Of a stretch of 23,382 nucleotides of DNA, positions 9,515 through 18,697 are shown in pieces. Numbering within the stretch: the stretch's first letter is position 1; every line of letters begins with the position of its first letter. A program made the position numbers and the translations under genes. The stretch comes from Micractinium sp. NFX-FRZ (taxonomy: Eukaryota; Chlorophyta; Trebouxiophyceae; Chlorellales; Chlorellaceae): contig JAPTJF010000656.1 in assembly GCA_029339195.1 (NCBI GenBank), positions 1 through 23,382 of the forward strand, written 5' to 3'. The notes below the pieces were generated by a model. The model worked only from the letters and a program-made list of their open reading frames with translations. It ran no database searches and had not been told where the DNA came from.

Positions 9515-12215
9515 TCAGCCCTCAAAGGACTTCACACGCTTCTCAGAGCCACCCTGCTTGCCACCCTGCTGCTTCTTCTGCTCACCGCCCTGCTGCTGCT
9601 TGTCGCCTTGCTCCTTCTCCTGCTTGCCGCCCTGCTCCTGCTTCTGCTCGCCGCCCTGCTGCTGCTGCTTGCCACCCTGCTGCTCGCCGTCCCCATGCTT
9701 GCCGCCGTCATCGGCAGGGGCGTCAGCGGAGGCCTGGCTGCCTGGCTGCTTGCAGTGCCCGCAGGTGGCGCGGCAGTAGTTGCCAGACAGCATCCAGGGC
9801 TTGTCGCAGTCGTTGTTGTCCTGCGGGAGGGGAGGGCAGGGAGGGGGCGGGCGCAGAGCGGTGAGAGGATGTCTGCATTCACAGGATTAGGCTGCAGGTG
9901 GGAAGCGAGCGCGTGCTGCTGCGGCGGGAGGCATCTGGACCTTCCTTCTGCCCCATTGCCTAGCACTGCCAGAAGCGACGGCGTGTCATCATTCACTCCC
10001 AGTACACACGGGAGTACCATGTGCCGCCCGGCCTGGACCCATCCTGCGCCCACCCTCACCCACCTTGTGCTGCTGGCAGGTGCGGCCGGCGGGCGGGGTG
10101 TCGGTGCAGCCGTTGTCAGAGGCGCCCTTGTCGCCGCCGCCACGCTCGGTCAGCAGCTCGCCACGAGAGACAGTCTCGACATCAGCAGTCTTGTCTTCCT
10201 CTTGCAGCGGCCGCACGGCACCTGGTGGAGGGGCAACGGAGGGGCCGGACAAGAGGGGCAGGAGTGAGGCAAGGCACGGCGGCAAAGGGGGAAGGGCAGG
10301 CAGGGGAGCCGCAGGCAGGGCAGGACTGTCTGCGGCTTTACTGCTGCAACAGCCGCTGTGCCTGATCGCCTCAAGTGTTGCACCCCACATACAATCCAGC
10401 ACCCGCACCCCTTTCCGCCCCACCCGAGCCCCAAGCTCAAACACCAAGCGCTACCCCCTTTGCCCCCAGCACTCACCCTGCTCAGCCCCGGCCTCATCAA
10501 AGCGCACCACCATTTCTTGGCGGCTGATGTCGCCGCCCGGGGAGAAGGCGTCGCCAGGGTAGCCCAGGGCAGAGGGCTGCTCAGAGGGCGGCATGCCGGT
10601 GGGGCCAGCGGGTGCTGGGTTGGAGGAGCGGTAGGAGCAGGGCACGCGGCGGAACTGGATGCCAGCCATGCCCTGCTTCACATCGGCAATCTTCTCAAAC
10701 GCCCTGCGGGAGGGCGGGGAAGGGGACGGAAGGGACGTGTTGAGAGTTGGGTGCGGGGATTAGGTGGGAGGTGGCGATCAGTAGAGCAGAGGACAGGCAG
10801 GAATGTGGGTGCAGGCCAGCAGGCGCAGTCCCCGCCGGCAGAGGGTGCACTCTGCCCCACAGACCTTCCACAACCTCGTAACACCCCTCTCCACCCGCCG
10901 TGCTCACCAGATGGAGAGGTCGAAGTGGGTGCCCTGTGTGTCGCTGTTGTCGCCGCAGCACCAGCGCTTGTTGCTGTAGGCGTTGCCGGGGTAGACGCAG
11001 GGGCCTGCCAGGGATGGGAGGGGAGGGGGAGGTGTGAGGAGGCGTAGAGTAGGCGAGAAGAGCGGTGCAAGCGGGCAGGCTCGGGGTGTGGACAGGGCAG
11101 CTGGGCATTGCTGGCACCTCTTTAACAGGATGTTCCCTGCCGTGCCAAAGCAGGAGGGAGGGCCCCATGTCTGCCTGCTTCCTCAACACACGCCCCAAAG
11201 TGTGCCCACTCACAGGCATCCACGGTGCGCACGACCACGGTGGCGTCTCCCGCCTTGCAGTCGGAGCGGTCCCAGCTGTTGCCGTAGGCATCCTTCACTT
11301 CAGAGCGGGGGGCGCACCGCACCTCGTAGCACCGCCTGAGGGGAGAGCGGGCAGGGGCAGGGGAGAAACATGTCAGGGAGTGCGCAGGTTCAGGCTGGTG
11401 GCGTGCGCAGCAAGACGAGCACTTCCCTTGCCAGGGCATGCTTCCTGCTCCCCCAGCCGACCTCGCCTCCACCAAAGTCAGCAGGCCTAGTTTGCACCCT
11501 CCCCGCCTTGACAACAGCACCGGCACACTCTGCCTCACCCGCAACCATCCCGTCCTCCCAGCCCCAGCACAGCACAGCACGCGCCCCGCCTCACCCGCAG
11601 GAGCCAGAATACTCGGGGGATGCGTCGGCAACAGCTGCCACGTCCCACCCGGTGCCCAGGTTCTTGTACTGGTAGCCCAGGCCGCAGGCGCCTGCAGGCG
11701 GGGAACCACGAGGAGTGAGGTGAGCGCAGGACGAGGGGAGTTGCAGTTTGGTGGGGTGCACCACGCCTGCCACGTCAGATGGCCCCCTGACCACCCCCAG
11801 AGCACACCCCCTCCCCGCCCCAGCTCCTGTGCCCACCTTTGTGGATGCTCCAGCCGTCAAGGCCGTAGAAGGTGGCGCCTGCAGGGTTGACCAGTGAGGC
11901 AGCGTGTGCTAGGTGTCAGGCGTGGGGGCGCAGTTTTGGGGAAGGAAAGGCCGCTGAGCAGCCCGTGTGCTGACAACAGGCAGTGCGACTTTCAACGGTA
12001 AGGCGTCGCGGTGGACCTGCTTTGCCCGGCGCGCTGGCAGGTAAGCGAGGCGGGCGCGGCAGCTGTTCACACGGTGCAAGGAGGGGACAGCAGCACGAGG
12101 CGGCTACCCCCAGCGAGCCTCACTCACGTCCTGTCTGCCAGCCTTCGCCAGCGGCAGCCGCGCCGCCTGTTGCCAGCATCACCAGCAGGGCGCAGGAGAG
12201 GAGTGTCGATGCCAT
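9515..12215 (-). CDS. Secreted expansin-like protein with one six-cysteine module and a Lys/Gln/Gly tail (expansin gene 3)
   Basis: Eight exons: 12215-12128, 11878-11837, 11691-11595, 11335-11214, 11004-10908, 10703-10477, 10221-10064, 9820-9515; 378 residues, with the same phases as the sister genes. Signal peptide at residues 1 to about 22. The barrel shows ATFYGLDGW, GACGLGYQY, GRCYEVRCA, THFDLSIWAFEKIA (HFD at 143-145) and FRRVPC. The linker keeps MPPSEQPSALGYPGD and a diverged TERGGGDKGASDNG end. There is one cysteine module (263-300), split by an intron after QQHK as in the other copies, where it is QQK. Residues 301-378 form a hydrophilic tail of repeated GGKQ, GGEQ and GDKQ blocks ending VKSFEG, similar to the VQAFSG end of gene 2. 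It is the first expansin copy in transcription order, downstream of the FNT gene. A cell-wall role is inferred from the barrel. Confidence 0.83.
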
Positions 12216-13414
12216 GGTGGGCTGCTGGGCTCTGTGGGTTAAAAGTAATGAAGAGAATAAGGTGTCAAAAGAATACGAAAGGTGGCTGCGCTGGGGCGGG
12301 GGCTGGTGGTTGCGAGGCCGGGTGCAGCCAGAACGACAACTACGGCGGCTTGCAGGAGCAGAGAAAAGAGAGGGGAATGGGTGGGATAAGCAGCTCCGCC
12401 AGGGTTAACCCCAAGGCGGCGCAGCGCCTCGCTGGCGGTGTTGACGCCGCATGAGCGGCGGCAGCTGGGGCGGCCCCATTACAGCCTCCGCCGCGCCCCC
12501 GTGCCGCTCTAATGTTCTCATGGGAGTGATTCGAATCGCTTGGGAGGGCAACAGCGCTGCTGGGGGCCGTTGTCGCACAGGGGTCGCAGGGTCGGACCGG
12601 GAGGCAGACTGGGTTTCGGTGATGCGGGGGCTGACACCGGCTGAAGCAGAATTACATACATGCAACTATTACCGATTACAGAATTGTAGAAGCAGGTTTC
12701 AGGCTGAAATGCAGCTTCTGCGTCTGACTGCACTTGTCGCGCCTCCCCAGCTCCCACGGCGGCAGCGGTGTGCATCAGCGCCGGTTGGTTTGGCGGCAAT
12801 GTCCCACCGCCAAACGCCGCCTGCCTGTACCCATCTTGCTACATTTCTTGCGTCGAGGCTGTATGCCCACAGAATGGATGGTACGTCGCGCCCTTCACCC
12901 GACATGACCTTTCTTGACACCAGGCATGACTGCCTTGGTGCCAGCAGCACGCTTGCCTCCTGCTTCCGCTTGCGGCGCTTGCGTTGAAACCTCTGACATC
13001 ACATTGTTGGTGCTTGAAAAAAAAGTAGTTCAGTACAAAGAAAAGTAACAAATTGGAGGTACCAGTGATAAGTGATCGGGAGCAGGAGGAGGCACAGCGT
13101 TTAAAGAGGGGGTGGGGAATGGGGGTAGAAGTCACGATGCTCCACTGGGGCAGAGAAAATATAGGGGGTAAAAGAGGCCAAGCAGCAAGCCCATGCTGAC
13201 TTACCATGAAAAATAGCAGTGTTCGTAGTGTTTAAAAACCTAAGCAAGTGTTCATTAGTTGGCCGCGTGACGTCACACACAGAAGCGGATGGGTGCAGCA
13301 GCGGGCGTGCCCGCTGCCCTCCCGCGGTGTTAGCTGCCTGCCCGTGCTGGCTGGAAGGCATTCTTGTATGTATCATTCTGTCATCAATGCTCGGCCCGAT
13401 GCCTCGTGGCTGGC
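12216..13414. other. Intergenic: promoter of expansin gene 3 and 3' flank of the FNT gene
   Basis: The part near 12216-12600 is the expansin promoter and shares 16 bp (12425-12440) and 12 bp (12586-12597) with the gene 1 promoter. TGTAA occurs on the minus strand at 12652-12656 and 12676-12680, some 735-760 nt beyond the FNT stop; these are candidate poly(A) signals. A region of lower GC at about 13000-13260 contains an A-rich stretch. A 34-codon minus-strand ORF (12999-12895) is the only gene-like item and is discussed as a finding. Confidence 0.5.
12476..12483 (-). promoter_or_regulatory. Conserved TGTAATGG element upstream of expansin gene 3
   Basis: The minus strand reads GGAGGCTGTAATGGGGCC, 261 bp upstream of the gene 3 start. 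It matches the copies before genes 1 and 2 in core, flanks and approximate distance. Confidence 0.45.
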
Positions 13415-15902
13415 TCAGGCGGCGTGGTCCCCAGTCTCGGACCGGCCCACTGGCAGGCAGGCCTCCGTGCGGCGCTGCATGCGCTCCGCCCCGCGCTCCC
13501 ACACGGCAAAGGCCTTCTTGCCGGGCGTGCCGTGGATGCCAGCAGCCAGGGCACCCACCATGAAGGCGCCGCCAATCCAGTTGCCTGCAGATGCAAAGGA
13601 GGGAGCAGCCCGTCGCGAGTGAGAGGCACACACGAGTTGGTCAGGAGGCTGCTGCAGCTGCTGGGAGCTGTCGCCAGGCTGGCAACGCCTGCGACTGCCC
13701 CCGACTGCTGAAGAGATCCCCCGGCACAGCAGACTCACCAATGGTGGCGGGGATGAGGTTGGCGTAGATCCAGCGGCCCACGGTCACGTCGGCGCCTTGT
13801 ATGATGCCCATGGGAACAATGTACCTGCGGGGGCGGGAGTCGAGGGGTGAAACTCAACTGGCCTCCAGCTGGCAGACCGCTGCTGTGCCTTGAAGGCACC
13901 ACACGGCAATGCTGATCCCCTGCATGCGCACCTCCCCACGCTGCAGCCCCAGCCCCCTCTCGGTCAACTGTCTCACGCCTCACATGTTGGCGATGCAGTG
14001 CTCCAGGCCGATGGCTGTGAAAGTCATGATGGGGAGGTAGATGCCAACCACCTTCCCAGTGAAGTCACGGGAGCAGTTGGCCAACCAGACTGCCAGGCAG
14101 ACCAGCAGATTGGCGATGATGCCTGCAGGGGTGCAGGGCTGGGCCGGGGTGGGCACGGCGCCAGCGGGTCAGGAGGGCGGGCACTAGAAGCAGGCTGGTG
14201 TGTTGGCAGGGTCATGCGGGGCTGAGCACGGTAGGGTGGTTGGCCAGCTACCACACCTCACCTCACCATACTCCCGCCGTCCCGCTTACCCCGCACAAGC
14301 ACGGTGCCCCAGCCCAGCGCGCACTTGGCCTCGGCCAGGTGGATGAGGTAGTGATCTCGCCCAGGCCACACCTTGGCGCCATGGAAGAGGCCCAGCATGA
14401 GCAGGCAGCCCACCTGCAGGCAGACAGCGGGGCCGGGGATTCATCAGGGGCAGACAGTGCCCGTGTGTGTGTGTGTGCTCATGTGCACATGGGGACAGGC
14501 AAGGCAGAAGGGCAAGCCTGCGGCGTCTGCTCAGCACACCGTCGCACCAGGTTGGAGAAGTAGGAGACGACAAGGATGCGCAGCCCGGAGAGCACGCCGA
14601 TCTTGCCTGCATCAACCGCACAGCGACCAGGTCTGGGCAGCAGTATGTTACTGGGGTGTCAGAAGGCTGGTTGGCGCGGCAGCACGCTGGTTGGGGGCTC
14701 AGCTTTGTATGGCAGGGACACATGGTATCGCACGAAACCTACTTTCGGCAAAGCAGGCAGGCCAGCACAGCGCAGCATGGCAGCACCAGGCAAGCACAGC
14801 ACCCACACATGCCCAGCGCCCACCTTCCAGGACAGCGGCAAAGGAGTAGAAGCAGTTTCCGCTGCATTGATGTGGGTGGGTGGGGTTGGGGCGGGTGGGG
14901 TGAGGGGCAGAGGGGCGGTGCTCTCATGCAAGGCGCCGAGGTGCCAGCCAGCCAGTGAGCATGTGGGCAGCAGGGGAATTCGCTCACGTGAAGAGGTCGC
15001 CGCCGCAGAACACAATGAGGATGAGGCCCAGGGGGAAGCCGATGAGGCTGCGGGGATGAAGGGTGACCGAGCAAAGGAGAGCGGTTGGGCAGGAGATGGG
15101 TGGGCATTGAGGCACGCACGCCATGCAAAGGGCCCCCGGGGCGTCGGAATCTAGGGCCAGGTGTCACGGCCAGGTGTCAGGCTTGACCCCAACCAACTTG
15201 CCTGTACAGCGCAGCAAAAGCACCGGGCTGCGCCTTGCGGAACTCGGGGCTGAGGGTGCCGCCCACTAGCGCGCAGGTCGTGAAACCCAGCCCGATGTCT
15301 GCATGGAAGTTGAAGTGAATGAATGAACGAGTGGGCCGGATGACGTTGCGACAGCTGCTTCCCCCCTACAGGGGGCATCTCATACCGCCTCACCGCACGC
15401 ACGGGCACCCAACCACCCCCACAAGGTCTCTGCCCCACTCACACAGCCCCGAGGCGATGCCCATGAGAATTAACTTGGGCAGTGGCGCCTTGTCCTTGTA
15501 CACTGCCGCGTCAACCGCTGTCTGGTACACTTCGGCGGGCGTCAGCACGGCGTTGACTTGCGTGAGTGCAACGGGCAGTGGAGCAGGGGACTTGGTCACC
15601 TGTGTGGAAGCCACCTCGATCGCATGGCCCGGCTGCAAGGAGGGGAGCGACAGATGAGACCAGCGGCAGATGGGACCAGGTGAGTGGAAGCGAGTTCTTG
15701 GCTGCGGTGACTTTGGAGCAGCTGCTGGACCTGTCTCTGTACAACGGGCGCGGTGAGTGGCGGCGGTGAGTGGCGGCTGGGCGGGGACTCCTGGCGGGGA
15801 GGTGGGCATTCCTGCGCTGCCCATCCCGCTCTTTGAGCTACAGTGAACTTTATCGGCACTCGCCTGCGAGGCTGTAAGCACCACAGCCCGCGGGGAGGCC
15901 AT
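13415..15902 (-). CDS. FNT-family anion channel (formate/nitrite transporter, NAR1-like)
   Basis: Ten exons: 15902-15864, 15632-15443, 15298-15202, 15047-14988, 14861-14824, 14606-14548, 14413-14290, 14122-13984, 13824-13739, 13584-13415; 333 residues, a usual FNT length. [17 protein letters not shown] begins the FNT core. Signature stretches follow: [22 protein letters not shown] (Thr about 129, matching the FocA pore Thr91), [15 protein letters not shown] (His about 244, matching FocA His209), and [16 protein letters not shown]. About six membrane helices are expected. The Ser/Ala-rich, acid-poor first 40 or so residues could be a chloroplast transit peptide. Algal relatives (NAR1 family, including LCIA) carry nitrite or bicarbonate into the chloroplast; substrate cannot be read from the sequence. 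Introns 1 and 3 appear to use GC donors. Intron 1 is in frame and open, so reading through would give 410 residues. The exon at 14861-14824 is only 38 nt but supplies the essential TGN segment. Confidence 0.9.
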
Positions 15903-16387
15903 CGCGTGTGACGGTAACGCCTGCGCTGGAGCGGGGTGCAGGGCGCTGAGCCAACGCAGACGGAGTGTTTAATAGAATTGTGAGAATCTACTGTAGACCG
16001 CGGAGTATGCGCGCTGCTGTGATTTCTGCAGTTGGCAACGCCAGGTCACCGTGGTCCATCATCGCCGAGCTCTCACTGGTCAGAAGACTCAACACGGCTG
16101 CTGACCCCATCTCCTCACTACAGTGCACCCAGAGGGATCTGCAAAGCTCCCTGATGTGAATATCAAGCTGCTGTCTTTGGCCAGCAAAATGTGCCCGTCA
16201 ATGCCGCACCGCCAGCGCCCGCCACTGCTGCACCGCCACGCCAGCACGCTCTCTTCCCTGCCGCTGGCTGCACACACTTCAAACCTTATTTCCCCAGTCG
16301 ATATCTGTTCTTACAGCCTGCCCGGATTTGAAAAGGGCTGACTGTCAGCTTTGTTTTGTTGTGCTCTCTGGTAAGGAAGCCCGGCTG
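15903..16387. other. Intergenic: promoter of the FNT gene and 3' UTR of the BAG6-like gene
   Basis: 485 bp between two minus-strand genes in the same direction. There is no gene in it. The right part holds the BAG6-like gene's 3' UTR with a well-placed TGTAA; the rest would be the FNT promoter and 5' UTR. I see no recognisable nitrate- or CO2-response element. Confidence 0.6.
16311..16315 (-). terminator. TGTAA polyadenylation signal of the BAG6-like gene
   Basis: TGTAA on the minus strand, 73 nt beyond the stop at 16388-16390. Position and sequence fit the chlorophyte poly(A) signal and support the inferred gene end. Confidence 0.55.
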
Positions 16388-17510
16388 TCACTGTGCCGCG
16401 CTGGCAGCAGCCGCTTCCTCCTCCTCGTCTTCCTCATCGTCATCCACCAAATGCAGCAGGCCTGCTGCAGCCCGGGGCGGCAGCGCCGCCAGGTAGGCGT
16501 CGCTGAAGCCCGCGCTCCCGCCTGCCGCCGCCGCAGCACCCAGCACCTGCTGCCGCTGCTTCTCCTCATCCGCCTCGATTGTTTCCTTCCAGCGCTGAGC
16601 CTCGTCAGCAGGCAGCTCCCGAGCAAGCACCTCCTCCAGGCTGGCAGGCGGCTGCGCAGAGCGCCCGCCGGCACGCGCGCCTGCAGCGCAGCAGGCAAAC
16701 AGCAGTTGAGCGGAGCAGCGGCGAGGGTGAGTCTCCAACCCCGGTGGCAGCAGTGGCAGGCTAGCTAACAGATGCACGACAGATGTGCCATGCGGGTGCT
16801 GTGGGCGCAGAGCACTGGTAGGCAGCCGGAAGCGGGAAGTTGGCCGGAGGCAGCTTACAGCTGGCAGCAGCAGGCCAAGCCGCCACAAGCAATGCTGCAC
16901 ACACCCACAGCCGGTCCCTGCAGCACCCACCTGGCGCGGCGCCGCCTCCTAGCCCCCCCAGCAGAGCTCCCGTCGACACAGGCATACGTTCAGAGAAAAA
17001 AAACAAACAGCCACTGCGCAGCCAATTGGCAGCCAAAAGTGCAGCACCCACCTGGCGCGGCACCGCCTCCCAGCCCCCCCAGCAGCTCTCCCATCATCGG
17101 TGCCATGGCGCTCATCATGCCAGCAAGGCCGCCGCCCCCGCCGCCTGCACCACCAGCACCGCCGCCGCCTCCAGAGAACATCTGCAACGGGAAGGAGGGC
17201 AGGAGGGGAGGAGGGGCAGGTAAGCGGGCCTGTAAGCTTGCCGAAGGCAGCCTGGGGCTGCAAATGCTACTGCGAGGCTGCTTCCGATGCCCCCACAGTG
17301 CTGCCGAGAGGCAACTGATGCGACACCGCTGCAGGGGCCAGCTGTTCGCCCCGCCGCGCCTGTGGACTGCCCTCCTCTCCCAACCCTCCACCTGGGTGGT
17401 CGCCTGCCTGGGCCAGCCCTCACCTGCTCAGCCATGCGCTGCATGGCAGGCGACTGCGCTGCCTCCATCAGGGCCGGGTTGCTCATCATGCCCGAAAGCA
17501 TGCCCATCAG

Positions 17511-17543
<33 letters not shown>

Positions 17544-18664
17544 GCTGGCGCCGCCAAGCAGCGAGGTGAGCGCGGACAGGTCGGCGCCTGCGCCAGCGCC
17601 CGCGCCTCGTGGTGCAGCCATTGTGCCGGCGCCGCGGCCGCCATCGCTGGAGGCAGCTGCTGCGGGTGCGCTGCGGCTGCTGGGGGCAGCCAGCTGTGAC
17701 ATGAGGCCCGACAGCAGGTCGGCACCAGACCCGCCGCCAGGCGCACCTGCTCCTGAGGTGCTGCGGCTGCTGGGGGCAGCCAGCTGCGACATGAGGCCCG
17801 ACAGCAGGTCGGCGCCAGAGGCGCGGCCACTGGCGCTGCGGGCCATCGCAGGCGCTGAAGGCGCCGCTGCTGCCGCTGGTGCTGCGGCGGCCTCCGCTGG
17901 GGCCGCCGCCGGCTGCTCCGGTGCAGCCTGCTCCTGCTGTGCCTGCTGTGAGGCAAGGCCGGGCATGGCAGCAGCGGGCGCTGCTGGCGCGGCCGCTGCA
18001 CCAGCGCCGGTCGCTGCGCCAGCAGCAGCAGCTTGGGAAGCCTTCTTGGCAGGCTTGCGTGGCAGCAAGCCCCCACCGAGTCCAGACGGTGCCGGCTTGC
18101 GGCTGGTGCTGCTGCTGGCGCCCGAAGAGGGGGCTGACGGTGCTGCTGCTGCGCTGGTGCTAGTGCTGGCGTTGTCCGCAGGCGGGGCAGGGGGCGCCGC
18201 CGCCGCCGCTGCTGCTGCTGCTGCCAGGGTAGGTGCTGCCTCGGGCGCAGGCGCTGCTTGACGCGCAGGTGGTGCAGAGGGCGGAGCAGCCGCCTGTGTC
18301 TCCGTCGTAGCAGGCTGCGCAGGCGGCTGGGCAGCGGGAACCGCAGCGGGCGCTGCAGTGGGCTGCGCCGCGGGTGCTGCCCCTGCAGGGGCTGCCCCTG
18401 CTGCTGCTGCTGCCGCACCCTGTTGGCCCTCCTGCCCAGCAGCGGCGCCGTCTGGGGCAACACTGATGCCCATCTCCTCGAGGTACGGCTGCACAGGGAC
18501 ACAAAGTGTGGTCAAAACGAAGGCACTTGCTGCTCCCCGGCTTCTGCAGGCGAGGCTGTACCCAGGGAGGGCAGCACACCCAGCACATCCAGACAAAGCG
18601 GATGCAAGCACAAGTGACAGTGAGGTTTTAAAGGCCAAGAGTATGATGGGAAAGGAGAAGTGGA

Positions 18665-18697
<33 letters not shown>

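Noticed and set aside
16772..17569. A 265-codon plus-strand ORF
   Set aside because: Shadow of minus-strand exons and introns; no family resemblance.
17287..18261. A 324-codon plus-strand Ala/Pro-rich ORF
   Set aside because: It is the antisense shadow of the Ala/Pro exon of the BAG6-like gene, whose exon phases and internal protein repeats support the minus strand.
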